Shown piece by piece: positions 34,598-44,945 of a stretch of DNA of 64,000 nt; position 1 is the first letter of the stretch, and the number at the start of each line of letters is the position of its first letter. Made by a program: the position numbers and the translations under genes. The stretch is from Colwellia psychrerythraea (GTDB lineage Bacteria; Pseudomonadota; Gammaproteobacteria; Enterobacterales; Alteromonadaceae): assembly GCF_000764185.1 (NCBI RefSeq), contig NZ_JQEC01000044.1, forward strand, positions 150,866-214,865. The letters run 5' to 3'. Under the pieces are notes generated by a model, which was given only the letters and a program-made list of their open reading frames with translations, was not told where the DNA came from and searched no databases.

Positions 34598-37333
34598 TTA
34601 ACCTACCGCTAGATCTGTTATTACGGCAATCGGAGCTGTTTTATATTGATTAATTAAGCTGGCTAACTCCGGCTTACATGATCCACATTTAGTACCACAT
34701 TGTAGTTTTTCGCCCAGTTTTTCAACACTAGTACAACCTTGTGTTATGGCTTGATTAATCGTTTTCTCACCGACAGCAAAACAACTACATACTTGTTTAC
34801 CTTGATTAAACTCTTCACTAGCAATACCGAGTAACAGTGATTGTACTGTGGCAAACTCTAAGCTTGATACACTAAATACATGCTCAAGCCATGATGGTTC
34901 TATTTTAGGCCAGGCATTTGAAGAATAAGCTAAATAACAAAGCTTACCTGCCTGTAAACAAACGATATAAGATTGTTGGTCTTGTTGAAAGGTTAACCAC
35001 TCCCCTGATAGCCCACTCGTTTGTTGACACCAAAACATAACATCAACAATAGGTTCATCAAAGGCGGCTTGATAAGCCTCGCCGTAAGCCGTGGTATTTT
35101 TTAACCAGAAATCTGCTGAAGCCTTGAGTTCGTTTACTTCACTTTCACTAGTGAGGCGGTGAACGCTGACATACTGCTTAAAGGATTTTTTAGTCAGTTG
35201 AACTGCGCCCTGCTTACACTCAGCTTGCCCTGAAATTGGGTCAACTACACCTTGATATAAGGCACTAACATTACCGTGTGAAGCAAAACTTTTATTCCAA
35301 TGTATTGGCATAAAGCATTCACCTGCACGCTGCTTATTATCAACTTTTACATGGGTAATCGCCTGCCCTGTACTTGCTGTAATGCTAAGCATATCGTCAT
35401 CTTGTACCGACAATTTATTTGCATCACTAGGGTGTAAATAAAGATAAGGTTTGTCAGTGTGCGCCGAAAGTTTGCTGGCTTTTCCGGTACGAGTCATAGT
35501 GTGCCACTGATCACGCATGCGACCACTATTTAATACAAACGGATATTCTGCATCAGTTCGTTGAATCGGCAACTGTGGCGTCACAGGGTAAAATTGTGCT
35601 TTGCTCGAATCTGTATTGAACTTTCCATCCGCATAAACGCGAGCACAACCTTGTGGAAATTCATTATTAACAGGCCATTGAATTGGCGCTAGTTGTTGGT
35701 ATTGTTGTGCCGTTAACTGACTTAAGCCGCTTAAATCAAGTAAACGTTCACCGTTGTTTTCAAAACTAGTTAATTGGCTATATTCTTTAAAAACATCGCT
35801 AACATCCTCGAAATCGAAGCCATCAAAGTCCATTGCTTGGGCAACATCACGAATAATCTGCCAATCATGTTTGGCTAGCCCTGCCGGCATAGCAGCATTG
35901 CGTTGACGAGATATGCGTCGCTCCGAATTGGTCACTGTGCCATTTTTTTCTAACCAAGGTGTTGCTGGTAATTTCACATCAGCAAAGGCCAAGGTATCGT
36001 TCTCTTCAACACAATCTGACACTACCACTAACTGGCATTGTTTCATTGCCGCGGCAATTTTTGCTCTATCAGGCAAACTAACCATCGGATTAGTTGCCAT
36101 TATCCATACAGCTTTTATTTCACCTGTGGCGATTTTATCGAACATTTCAACCGCCTTTGTGCCTTGTTCAGTTGCGATAGTAGGTGATTGCCAAAAGCGT
36201 TGTACTTTTTCTTGGTGCAGAGGGTTATCAATATCCATATGAGCAGCAAGTTGATTTGCTAAACCACCAACTTCTCTACCGCCCATAGCATTTGGTTGCC
36301 CGGTAATAGAGAATGGTCCACAGCCTACTTTTGCCATTTTGCCACTGGCTAAATGACAGTTGATAATACTTTGGCACTTATCAACGCCAGAGGAAGACTG
36401 ATTAATGCCCATAGAATAAAAGGTAACAGCCTTTTTGCTCTGACAAAACAATTGATAAACTACAACTAACTCTTGGCTGTTAACTTGACAATATTCTGCC
36501 ACAGCATCTACTGACCACGATTTAGCTTCCTTAAGCGTCTGTTGAAAGCCTTCGGTAAACTTGGTGATATAATCAGTATCTAAACCATCATGATCATTTA
36601 AATAATTTAATAAACCATTAAAAAACGCCGCATCAGTACCTGGCTTTAATTGAATTAAGCTATCTGCAATTTCGCAGGTGGCTGTTTTTCTTGGGTCAAT
36701 CACCACAACTTTCATTGCCGGATTGATTTTTTTAGCACGCTCAATACGTTGATATAATACCGGATGTGTCCATGCGGCGTTTGAACCCGTAAGTAATAAC
36801 AAGTCAGTTTGCTCAAGATCTTGATAAGTACAAGGCACTACGTCTTCGCCAAAAGCGCGTTTATAAGCCGATACGGCTGACGACATGCAAAGCCTAGAGT
36901 TAGTATCAATATTGCCTGATCCGATATAACCCTTCATCAATTTATTAGCGAGATAATAGTCTTCAGTCAATAACTGCCCCGAAACATAAAAAGCCACGGC
37001 ATTTTTACCGTGCTTCTTAATAATATCGTTAAATTGCTGCGCCACGTAATCAGTAGCTTGTGACCAACTAACTTGTTCACCGGCTATTTCAGGCACTAAT
37101 AAACGGTTAGTTAAGTCGATTGTATTAAGCAAATTACTGCCTTTTACGCACAATCTACCATAGTTTGCCGGATGATCAGCTGAGCCTATTAATGACGTCG
37201 CTTTACCATCAGCCACACCAATATCAACGCCACAACCTACACCACAATAAGCGCAAGTACTTTGGATAAGTGATGGTTCATCTGTCTGACTAACAGGTAA
37301 AGATAGCGATGATGTAGACATTAATTCGCTCAT
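34598..37333 (-). CDS. nasA: Assimilatory nitrate reductase, molybdopterin subunit with C-terminal BFD domain
   Basis: A 911-residue cytosolic molybdoenzyme reducing nitrate to nitrite. The N-terminal [4Fe-4S] site is C27-x2-C30-x3-C34...C62. The molybdopterin oxidoreductase and dinucleotide-binding domains follow to about residue 700. The C-terminal BFD-like [2Fe-2S] domain has the CSCF..GE and CGTKCGSCKPEL cysteines, typical of NasA-type enzymes rather than periplasmic NapA, and there is no Tat signal. The start at 37333 is chosen because AGGAG lies six bases upstream. It is the third gene of the nirB-nirD-nasA operon. Confidence 0.93.
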   Translation of the reverse strand: MSELMSTSSLSLPVSQTDEPSLIQSTCAYCGVGCGVDIGVADGKATSLIGSADHPANYGRLCVKGSNLLNTIDLTNRLLVPEIAGEQVSWSQATDYVAQQFNDIIKKHGKNAVAFYVSGQLLTEDYYLANKLMKGYIGSGNIDTNSRLCMSSAVSAYKRAFGEDVVPCTYQDLEQTDLLLLTGSNAAWTHPVLYQRIERAKKINPAMKVVVIDPRKTATCEIADSLIQLKPGTDAAFFNGLLNYLNDHDGLDTDYITKFTEGFQQTLKEAKSWSVDAVAEYCQVNSQELVVVYQLFCQSKKAVTFYSMGINQSSSGVDKCQSIINCHLASGKMAKVGCGPFSITGQPNAMGGREVGGLANQLAAHMDIDNPLHQEKVQRFWQSPTIATEQGTKAVEMFDKIATGEIKAVWIMATNPMVSLPDRAKIAAAMKQCQLVVVSDCVEENDTLAFADVKLPATPWLEKNGTVTNSERRISRQRNAAMPAGLAKHDWQIIRDVAQAMDFDGFDFEDVSDVFKEYSQLTSFENNGERLLDLSGLSQLTAQQYQQLAPIQWPVNNEFPQGCARVYADGKFNTDSSKAQFYPVTPQLPIQRTDAEYPFVLNSGRMRDQWHTMTRTGKASKLSAHTDKPYLYLHPSDANKLSVQDDDMLSITASTGQAITHVKVDNKQRAGECFMPIHWNKSFASHGNVSALYQGVVDPISGQAECKQGAVQLTKKSFKQYVSVHRLTSESEVNELKASADFWLKNTTAYGEAYQAAFDEPIVDVMFWCQQTSGLSGEWLTFQQDQQSYIVCLQAGKLCYLAYSSNAWPKIEPSWLEHVFSVSSLEFATVQSLLLGIASEEFNQGKQVCSCFAVGEKTINQAITQGCTSVEKLGEKLQCGTKCGSCKPELASLINQYKTAPIAVITDLAVG

Positions 37334-37369
37334 ACTAAACTCCTGAAACAATATTTATAGAATGAAAAG

Positions 37370-37762
37370 TTAGTAAAAAACTTGTACTTGTTCATTCTCA
37401 ATCCGAATATCGTAAACGGCAATACTTTGCTCTTCTTGCAAACAATCGCCCGTTTTTAAAGAGAAATGCTGCTTGTATAACGGCGAAGCAACTACCGGTT
37501 CATCGTCAATACAGCCAACAAGACCACGATACAATACATTAGCTTTACCAATGGGATCGTAGTTACCAACGGCATATATTTTTTCTTCGCTGTTAGGGAT
37601 ATGAAAGATGGCGATCTGTTCATCTTCACCCGCCGAATTTGCCTCACTACCATCTTTTAACAATAGTGCGCTGATACCAGAATCTTTAACCAAGTCACTT
37701 GCATTACAAATGGTGCGCCATGATTTGTCAGTTGTTACTTGAGTTTCTTTTGATAAGCTCAT
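37370..37762 (-). CDS. nirD: Nitrite reductase small subunit
   Basis: A 130-residue Rieske-fold subunit of cytosolic NADH-dependent nitrite reductase. It has the FHIPNSEEKIYAVGNYDPIGKA, LYRGLVG and VASPLYKQHFSLKTGDC segments of NirD and, like other NirD proteins, lacks the Rieske cluster ligands. It is 13 bases downstream of nirB and 36 bases upstream of the nasA start. Confidence 0.93.
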   Translation of the reverse strand: MSLSKETQVTTDKSWRTICNASDLVKDSGISALLLKDGSEANSAGEDEQIAIFHIPNSEEKIYAVGNYDPIGKANVLYRGLVGCIDDEPVVASPLYKQHFSLKTGDCLQEEQSIAVYDIRIENEQVQVFY

Positions 37763-37775
37763 AATGTTTTTACTC

Positions 37776-40346
37776 CTATGCTTCTACTTCTTCGGCTTCA
37801 ACTTTTGTCATCTCAATAAGTTTTACAGCAATTTTTTCTTGGCCACGTGCAGGACGAATTTGCTCACGTTCGGTAACAAACTGGATATTGCTATCAACCT
37901 TGTCGGAGTTAACAAAAGGCTTAAAACGCTTTAATGCTTCAGGGTCTTCAATGGTTGTTTTCCATTCACATTGATAAGAACCAACAATTGCCGTCATTTG
38001 CTCTTCGAGCACAGCGTTAATGCCTAAACTGTCTTTCATGATAACGTCTTGTAAGTATGCTAGACCGCCTTCTAAGTTATCCATCCATACCGAAGTACGT
38101 TGTAATCTGTCACCCGTTTGTACATAGAACATTAAAATGCGATCAACATATTTTACTAAGGTTTCATCATCTAAGTCGGTTGCAAATAAATCACCGTGAC
38201 GTGGTTTCATGCCGCCGTTACCGCCTACAAAAAGATTCCAACCGTTTTCAGTGGCAATAATACCGATGTCTTTGCCTTGTGCTTCAGCACATTCGCGAGT
38301 ACAACCTGAGACACCAAATTTAATCTTATGCGGGGCACGTAAACCTTTGTATCTGTGCTCTAAATCGATGGCCATAGTCATGCTATCTTGCACGCCATAA
38401 CGACACCAAGTAGAGCCAACACAGGATTTCACCGTACGTAATGACTTACCGTAAGCGTGGCCAGTTTCAAAACCGGCATCAACTAACTCTTTCCAAATGG
38501 GTGGTAACTGTTCAACACGTGCGCCGAATAAATCAACCCGCGCACCACCGGTAATTTTGGTATATAAATTATATTTCTTAGCAACTTCACCTAAGACAAT
38601 CAATTTATCAGGGGTGATTTCGCCGCCAGCAATACGCGGAACTACTGAATAAGTACCATCTTTTTGCATGTTTCCTAGGTAGGTATCATTGGTATCTTGA
38701 AGAGATAAATGTGGTTTTTTAAGAATGTAATCATTCCATACAGAGGCCAGCACAGAACCTGCAACCGGCTTACAAATTTCACAACCTAAACCACGACCGT
38801 GTGAGCTAAGTAGCTCATCAAAGGTTTTGATTTTTTCAACACTGACAATGTCAAACAGCTCTTTACGTGAATAAGCAAAATGTTCACAAATGTCTTTTTT
38901 AACTTCAACACCGCGTTTTTCAAACTCGTTATCGGCAACACTTTTAACTAAGGCTGCACACCCACCACAACCAGAACCCGCTTTAGTACAGCTTTTCACA
39001 TCGCTTACTGTCATAGCACCAGCATCAATAGAGGCAATAATGTCGCCTTTAGTCACGTTATGACATGAACAAATAGTGGCAGTATCAGGTAAGGCATCAA
39101 CACCTAAAGTTGGTTTATCACCCGCCATAGGTAAAATTAAACCTTCCGGCGCTTCTGGTAAGTCAATTGCATTAAGCATATATTGCAATAGTGAGTCATA
39201 CTCAGCAGTATCACCAATCAATACCGCACCTAACATTTTTGTTTTGTCACTCGATACAACTATTTTCTTATAAACGCCTTCAGGCTGATTTTCATAAGTA
39301 TAAGTTAATGCACCTGCTGTTTTACCGTGGGCATCACCAATTGAGCCAACTTCAACACCCATAAGTTTTAATTTAGTACTCATATCAGCACCGGTAAACT
39401 CAGCTGCTTCGCCACAGATGTCTTTAACTGCAACTTTAGCCATGTTGTAACCTGGTGCAACTAAACCATAGATAAAGTTATTCCATAACGCACACTCACC
39501 AATTGCATAAATATCAGCGTCTGAGGTTTTACATTGGTTATCAATAACAATACCGCCCCGTGTGCCTATTTCAAGGTCAAATTCACGGGCAAGGTTGTCA
39601 TAAGGGCGAATGCCCGCTGAGAATAAAATTAAATCAGTTTCAAGTTCGGTACCGTCGCTGAAACATAATTTATAACGGTGTTTATCACCCGCTACAATTT
39701 CATTGGTGGCTTTTGAGGTATGTACTTGCACACCTAATTCTTCGATTTTTGTTTTTAATAAACGACCACCGCCGCCATCAACTTGCACCGCCATTAACTG
39801 CGGCGCAAATTCAACAACATGTGTTTCTAAACCAAGTTCTTTTACCGCTTTTGCTGCTTCTAAACCAAGCAGACCACCACCAATAACAACACCAACTTTA
39901 CTAACGTTAGCACTGGCTTGAATCGCTTCTAAATCATCAATGGTCCGGTAAACTAAGCTATGCTCAACATCACCACCAGGAATAGGTGGCACAAATGGAT
40001 AGGAACCCGTAGCTAAAATAAGTTTGTCATATTCAAAAGAATCACCGCCTTCAGTAGTCACTACTTTAGCTGACTTATCAATATTGGTTACTTTGGCATT
40101 GGTTTTGAAAAGTACCCCTAAATCATCATAATGCTCAGGTGTTGTCAGAGCGAGATCATCTGCAGTTTTACCTGAAAAGTATGAAGATAAATAAACACGA
40201 TCGTATGCTAATCGTGATTCAGCAGATAAAACTGTTATTTGATAATCTGAATTTTTAGCCATTTCCTCAACAAAGTGATGGCCAACCATGCCATTACCAA
40301 CCACAACAATTTTAGCTTTGCTCATCAGCTGTTTATCTGAATTCAT
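37776..40346 (-). CDS. nirB: NAD(P)H-dependent assimilatory nitrite reductase large subunit
   Basis: An 856-residue siroheme enzyme reducing nitrite to ammonium. Domains in order: FAD/NAD(P)-dependent oxidoreductase (about 10-300, GNGMVGHHF and ATGSYPFVPP), BFD-type [2Fe-2S] region (CSCHNVTKGDI, CTKAGSGCGGC at about 420-470), then nitrite/sulfite reductase ferredoxin-like and siroheme/[4Fe-4S] domains with the CVGSTWC and GCTRECAEA cysteines. The ATG at 40346 follows AGGA by eight bases. It is the first gene of the nitrate assimilation operon, with a sigma-54 promoter at 40456. Confidence 0.95.
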   Translation of the reverse strand: MNSDKQLMSKAKIVVVGNGMVGHHFVEEMAKNSDYQITVLSAESRLAYDRVYLSSYFSGKTADDLALTTPEHYDDLGVLFKTNAKVTNIDKSAKVVTTEGGDSFEYDKLILATGSYPFVPPIPGGDVEHSLVYRTIDDLEAIQASANVSKVGVVIGGGLLGLEAAKAVKELGLETHVVEFAPQLMAVQVDGGGGRLLKTKIEELGVQVHTSKATNEIVAGDKHRYKLCFSDGTELETDLILFSAGIRPYDNLAREFDLEIGTRGGIVIDNQCKTSDADIYAIGECALWNNFIYGLVAPGYNMAKVAVKDICGEAAEFTGADMSTKLKLMGVEVGSIGDAHGKTAGALTYTYENQPEGVYKKIVVSSDKTKMLGAVLIGDTAEYDSLLQYMLNAIDLPEAPEGLILPMAGDKPTLGVDALPDTATICSCHNVTKGDIIASIDAGAMTVSDVKSCTKAGSGCGGCAALVKSVADNEFEKRGVEVKKDICEHFAYSRKELFDIVSVEKIKTFDELLSSHGRGLGCEICKPVAGSVLASVWNDYILKKPHLSLQDTNDTYLGNMQKDGTYSVVPRIAGGEITPDKLIVLGEVAKKYNLYTKITGGARVDLFGARVEQLPPIWKELVDAGFETGHAYGKSLRTVKSCVGSTWCRYGVQDSMTMAIDLEHRYKGLRAPHKIKFGVSGCTRECAEAQGKDIGIIATENGWNLFVGGNGGMKPRHGDLFATDLDDETLVKYVDRILMFYVQTGDRLQRTSVWMDNLEGGLAYLQDVIMKDSLGINAVLEEQMTAIVGSYQCEWKTTIEDPEALKRFKPFVNSDKVDSNIQFVTEREQIRPARGQEKIAVKLIEMTKVEAEEVEA

Positions 40347-40455
40347 AAGGACAGTCCTACTCTTAGTGCACAAATAAATAGTGCGCGGATAAAATAAAAC
40401 GCTTTAGTAAAGACTTGGCTTGCCACTAAGGTTTTATTCAACATGACATGAGTAG

Positions 40456-40471
40456 AGCAAGCTAAGTGCCA
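40456..40471 (-). promoter_or_regulatory. Sigma-54 promoter of the nirB-nirD-nasA operon
   Basis: On the minus strand it reads TGGCAC-TTAGC-TTGCT, an exact match to the -24/-12 consensus TGGCAC-N5-TTGCW. It implies RpoN-dependent, nitrogen-controlled expression with a start about 100 bases before the nirB ATG. Confidence 0.75.
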
Positions 40472-40555
40472 TAATGATATTTACATAAATAACAGCTACT
40501 TAGTGTTATTATTATTTCATAAGTTAAGTGTTCTGCACTAAGCTGATGATTAGTA

Positions 40556-40572
40556 GGCACTGACAAGGTGCA
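40556..40572 (-). promoter_or_regulatory. NtrC-like enhancer site
   Basis: On the minus strand TGCACC-TTGTC-AGTGCC has the GCAC-N7-GTGC spacing of NtrC sites. It lies about 90 bp upstream of the sigma-54 promoter, a normal distance for an activator site. Confidence 0.55.
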
Positions 40573-40763
40573 AATACTGAAGGAATTTAAATAATGGGGG
40601 GTTAGCAGTACGGGTCTATATTTAGCCGCTATAACTTGGGCAGCTATTAGCTCTGACTTTAAGCTTATGCCGAATACATCACGGAGATAGAGCTTACATT
40701 TGTTAACTCTGCTTTATCCGTCGAATGATTTTCAGCTATAGCTCTATCAACAGTGGTTCTTGG

Positions 40764-43526
40764 CTACATTATGGCACTTGATTTAGGCTGGTCGTCAGAC
40801 TGATGATTGTCCAATTCCACCTTGAATTTTTCGATAAATTTGCTGGCTGGCATAGGTCTTCCGGTATAATAACCTTGTACATAATCACATTTTTCGCCCT
40901 GTAAATAGTGCAATTGCGCTTCTGTTTCTACGCCTTCGGCAAGTACATTTAACCCTAATGAGTGGCTCATCTGAATAATGGCTGTGGTAATTGATTTACT
41001 GTCATCGTCATTTTCAAGATCAGAAATAAAGCTGCGGTCTATTTTCACCTTTTGGATAGGAAAACGTTTTAGATAACTCAACGAGGAATAGCCAGTACCA
41101 AAATCATCCATTGCTAACTGAAAGCCTGCATCATGCAAAGCTTGCATCATATCAATAGCCTGATCAACATTGTCCATTACCGCACCTTCTGTTATTTCAA
41201 GTTCGATAAAGTTGGCGCTAACATCATGTTGTTCTAAAATCAGCAGCATATGCGCTAAAAAATCTTTACGCCTAAATTGTACTGGCGAAATATTAATGGC
41301 CACCTTAATATCTAAAATACCTGCCTTTATAAAGTTTTTTATTTCACGACATGCCCGTGCCAATACCCAATCGCCCAACTCATTAATCAGCCCACTCTGC
41401 TCAGCAAGGGTGATAAATTTATCCGGAGGGATCATGCCTTTCTCAGGGTGATGCCAACGTATCAATGCCTCAGCGCCAACGAGTGTCTTATGGTCGATAG
41501 TAAAAATCGGTTGATAATGGAGTTCAAAATGGTCTTGAGTCAAAGACTCGGCTAAATCGGTCAAAATCTCCTTGTTTTTTTGTAATTTAACATTCATTTC
41601 GCGGGTAAAAAAACAGGTGGTATTACGGCCATCTTCTTTCGCCTGATACATAGCAATATCAGCATTACGAAGCAGTTCATCGCTGCTGGAGGCATCGTCA
41701 GGATAAATAGTAACCCCGATGCTACTACCCATATTAATATTGTTTCCATTCACTTCTATCGGCGTTTTTAATAATTTATTGAGTCGCTGAGCAAAGCTAA
41801 CAGCATCTTCAGCTGTGACAACCTTATTGATGATGAAAGCAAATTCATCACCACCTAATCGTGCTACCGTATCTGTATCGCGTTCTATGCCGGAGAGCCT
41901 TAACGCAACCTGCCGAAGTAGCTCATCACCAGATTCATGGCCCATAGTGTCATTAATAATCTTAAAGTTGTCTAAATCCATGAAGAATACGGCAAATTTA
42001 TGATGTTGACGGTTAGACAGGGCTATCGCCTGCTGCAGTCGTTCTTGAAATAATAACCGGTTAGGTAAACCCGTTAGTGGGTCATGCAGTGCCAGATGTT
42101 TTAATTGCTGCTCTGCCTGCTTACGTTCATTTATCTGCAGTTTTAGATCTCGGTTGTTATTATCTAACGCCATTTTTGCTTGGTTAAAGTGATAAGCCAA
42201 CAAACCGAATTCATCCTGCCTGCGATCATCAAGCAACTCTGCTTGAGCAGCCTCCTCTTCTGACGAGGGGTGTTGCAGTTGTTTTACCATTTGATACATA
42301 GGTACAATTAAACTACGTCGACAATATATAAAACCAAAAAACGCCGCAATAATTAAGATTGCGATGAGCAATATTAAAATCAAGTTTGCCACTTTACTGG
42401 CGCTATTTATTGCTACTTGCTGCGGCGTAACCACAATAACCTTCCACAGGGTTTTGGGGATGATGAATACCGAGACGTTTACTGGCTCACCTAAGACAAA
42501 ATCTTGTTTGGAGATCACTGAAATTGTATCAGGGTTTTGATGTAAGCCCTGAGCACGTAGGACCGACATATTAGCGACCATTAATTGTGCGTCTTCGATA
42601 GATATTTGCACACTCTGCTGAGCAATATTCTCTGCCAATAGTATGTTTTCATCGGAGAGCGCTTGAATAAATGATTTATTAATTTCAGTTAAGATACTGG
42701 CAATTGGCTGAAATAGATGCTGCTTTTCTGCTAGTTGATTAACCGTAATGTACTCTTGGGTTAAATTATCATTATCTCGATTAGTGACTTTAGTTAACTG
42801 ATCGTCAGGAAAGGACAAAAACTTATTATTACGATCTACGGCATAAGCGTAACCGCCAAGTTTGGCGCTACCTTGGCGTAATATACTTTTAAGTTGTTGT
42901 AGACTTACATCAACCGTGGCATTTCCCAAAAAACTTTGCTGTTCGAACATTGCCACCGAGCAAGTTACCATCGGGGCTAAGGTATAAGGGTCCATGTAAG
43001 ATTTGGACCAGAGGCATTCACCTCTTTTGCTATAACGACCTGCTACATACCACTCTTCATTATGATAACCCGTACCCTCAACCTCATTATATTGGTCAAA
43101 GTATTGCAAGTTACCAATACTGTCTCGCCCCCAAAAAAAACTGCGCCTCGCTAGACCAACTGTGAACATTTCAGGCTCAGGCCAAACACCACCGCCAGCA
43201 ATAAAATCTTGGTTTTCTTGCACATTAAGGATTTGGGGTATCACTTTGTAGAATAACTGCGGATCCTTGGGTAATGTTTCCCCAGCGGCGGCCAGATTTC
43301 GAGTTAAGTTTTCAGCGATGCTAATACGTAGTGATATCTCGGATACTATATGTGAACCAGTTTCGTCGATTAATTCTTTATTTTTACTGATCAGATAATC
43401 TTTAGCGACGAGATCAACCACCATATAAGTTGCTGCAATCATCACTAAGAATAATAAACTTAAACCAAAAGAAAACTTAAATAAAATGGTATGTTTCGGT
43501 TTTACCTTTGGTCGAATAGAAGGCAT
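40764..43526 (-). CDS. Membrane GGDEF-EAL cyclic-di-GMP protein with periplasmic Cache sensor
   Basis: A 920-residue inner-membrane protein. A helix near residues 15-38 and another near 380-400 flank a large periplasmic sensor region that looks like a double Cache domain. A HAMP-like linker follows. The GGDEF motif is intact at 558-562 (RLGGDEF) and the EAL motif at 686-688 (AEALIRWHHPEKG), with the DDFGTGYSSLSYL loop of active phosphodiesterases. It may therefore be bifunctional, making and breaking c-di-GMP. A strong AGGAG-type site precedes the start. It stands alone next to the nitrate operon. Confidence 0.92.
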   Translation of the reverse strand: MPSIRPKVKPKHTILFKFSFGLSLLFLVMIAATYMVVDLVAKDYLISKNKELIDETGSHIVSEISLRISIAENLTRNLAAAGETLPKDPQLFYKVIPQILNVQENQDFIAGGGVWPEPEMFTVGLARRSFFWGRDSIGNLQYFDQYNEVEGTGYHNEEWYVAGRYSKRGECLWSKSYMDPYTLAPMVTCSVAMFEQQSFLGNATVDVSLQQLKSILRQGSAKLGGYAYAVDRNNKFLSFPDDQLTKVTNRDNDNLTQEYITVNQLAEKQHLFQPIASILTEINKSFIQALSDENILLAENIAQQSVQISIEDAQLMVANMSVLRAQGLHQNPDTISVISKQDFVLGEPVNVSVFIIPKTLWKVIVVTPQQVAINSASKVANLILILLIAILIIAAFFGFIYCRRSLIVPMYQMVKQLQHPSSEEEAAQAELLDDRRQDEFGLLAYHFNQAKMALDNNNRDLKLQINERKQAEQQLKHLALHDPLTGLPNRLLFQERLQQAIALSNRQHHKFAVFFMDLDNFKIINDTMGHESGDELLRQVALRLSGIERDTDTVARLGGDEFAFIINKVVTAEDAVSFAQRLNKLLKTPIEVNGNNINMGSSIGVTIYPDDASSSDELLRNADIAMYQAKEDGRNTTCFFTREMNVKLQKNKEILTDLAESLTQDHFELHYQPIFTIDHKTLVGAEALIRWHHPEKGMIPPDKFITLAEQSGLINELGDWVLARACREIKNFIKAGILDIKVAINISPVQFRRKDFLAHMLLILEQHDVSANFIELEITEGAVMDNVDQAIDMMQALHDAGFQLAMDDFGTGYSSLSYLKRFPIQKVKIDRSFISDLENDDDSKSITTAIIQMSHSLGLNVLAEGVETEAQLHYLQGEKCDYVQGYYTGRPMPASKFIEKFKVELDNHQSDDQPKSSAIM

Positions 43527-43920
43527 CCCTTCTCCTAGAAGCTAGCAATTATAAAATGGATAAATGAATGGCGCGGTAAATTAATGCATAAGTGTGGTTT
43601 AAGTTATTTTATTTATCAAAGCATAACGACCAGAAACTTGATAATTATCATCTATGTCTAACTCATCGATAAAATCAATAAATGTTATCATTTATTTTTG
43701 CGTAATTTTAACTGAATATCAATAGGTCGTAATGCTGTGTAATATTGTCTGCGATGCGAGATGCTAACGAGAAAATGCTTATTAGCTATGATGATGGAGG
43801 TTTTGGTTAAAGTAAAGAATGCAGCCTTTATGGGGCGAACTTAGAGAGTGCGGTAAGAAGTCACCAATACAAATGGTTAGAATGGGGGCTAACTTTTGTT
43901 ATTACCGACAATAAATATAT
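43527..43920. other. Intergenic region, no gene found
   Basis: A TTGATAATTATCATC palindrome near 43636-43650, about 110 bp upstream of the GGDEF-EAL start, resembles part of a Fur site but is three bases shorter than the 7-1-7 core. Nothing else is supportable. Confidence 0.35.
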
Positions 43921-44262
43921 TTAGCCAACACTTAGATATTCTTCATGAATGATTTTATTACCCTGCCAGGTTTGAATATGTTTGCCAGTAAATTCATTCA
44001 GTGTCTCATCAACACCAATCATTTTATATTGAAAAACAAGTTCGCTTATATTATCAGTAACTTGCTGAGAAATAAGCTGAATATCAAATGAGGCTATGGA
44101 CTCAGCAAAACCTTTTTGGATTTCATATGCTTCTCGCATAGACTGAGCAAATAAATCACCGTTACTCAGCATGGTGACATCATCATGATAATATTTTTCA
44201 CATAACGCCAATACTTGCCCAGCTTGGTTCATCTTTATAAAGTCATCGACTAAATGTTGCAT
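43921..44262 (-). CDS. SnoaL/NTF2-like small protein
   Basis: A 113-residue protein of the cone-shaped NTF2 fold, judged from its layout: an N-terminal helix (VDDFIKMNQAG...ALCEKYYHDDVTMLSNG), then strands ending in TGKHIQTWQGNKIIHEEY. Such proteins may be enzymes, immunity factors or ligand binders; no specific activity can be given. AAAGGAA precedes the ATG. It stands alone. Confidence 0.7.
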   Translation of the reverse strand: MQHLVDDFIKMNQAGQVLALCEKYYHDDVTMLSNGDLFAQSMREAYEIQKGFAESIASFDIQLISQQVTDNISELVFQYKMIGVDETLNEFTGKHIQTWQGNKIIHEEYLSVG

Positions 44263-44359
44263 AAATTATTCCTTTAATTGATTTTAGACGTTGTTATACC
44301 TGTTGGTATGAATACCAACTTTAAAGTATAGCTGCTTTTTATTGCTAAATTAACTCATG

Positions 44360-44800
44360 TTACTTAACTGTTTGTGTATAAAACTCGCTAATGTACTGAC
44401 CGCCTTTAATATTGGCTATTAAACGCAATTTATAACTATCCCCTTTATTAGCTACCAGCTCACCTATTGGAGTATTACTGCGCCAATAATAAGGATTTTT
44501 TTGCATGCCTAGTGGATAAGGCGTCATATTATCGCTTTTATCGACCAGAAATAGGGTTGCACTATCTAACGGAAAAGTTGAATTAACCTCCGTAACACCG
44601 GCGTTATCAGCAATGTTTACTTTAAATTCGCCTGAACTCAGCACACAATTTTGATTAACAATATCACAGTGTCCTTCCGGCGCTAATTGAATGATTTTAT
44701 TATCATCTGCTTGTGCTTCTTCATAAAAATCGGCGCCAATAAAACCCAAAATAGCGAGAAAAGGAGCAACCATAAAAGCAAGTTTAGTGTGTTTATTCAT
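44360..44800 (-). CDS. Exported or membrane-anchored hypothetical protein, 146 aa
   Basis: Not recognised. An N-terminal hydrophobic segment (residues 8-24) acts as signal peptide or anchor. The mature part has a Cys pair (GHCDIVNQNC) that could form a disulfide, and beta-strand-like sequence to the end. It is downstream of the ActP-like symporter on the same strand, separated by about 145 bases, so a shared role is possible but unproven. Confidence 0.6.
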   Translation of the reverse strand: MNKHTKLAFMVAPFLAILGFIGADFYEEAQADDNKIIQLAPEGHCDIVNQNCVLSSGEFKVNIADNAGVTEVNSTFPLDSATLFLVDKSDNMTPYPLGMQKNPYYWRSNTPIGELVANKGDSYKLRLIANIKGGQYISEFYTQTVK

Positions 44801-44945
44801 AGAGTTCTTCTTATAGTTTTTCTTTAAAAAAACATTAAATCAAATAGCCGTAGAGAAAGAAAGGCTAGCGACTTTGGGAGCAACAGTCGTCTAGCCTTTT
44901 AGTTTATTTTGACGTGACCTAAGCCACGCCTAATCACTTAATGTT

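Larger units (their letters stand above)
40347..40763. promoter_or_regulatory. nirB leader and upstream region, no gene found
   Basis: It holds the sigma-54 promoter and NtrC-like site listed separately. The roughly 100-nt leader contains a short TTAGT/ACTAA hairpin followed by a T-rich run (about 40394-40430). This might be a transcription attenuator of the kind controlled by NasR/NasT antiterminators, but the fit is weak. Confidence 0.4.

Noticed and set aside
43636..43650. GATAATTATC palindrome as a Fur box for the GGDEF-EAL gene
   Set aside because: Too short against the 7-1-7 core, and it lies in AT-rich DNA where such strings arise by chance.
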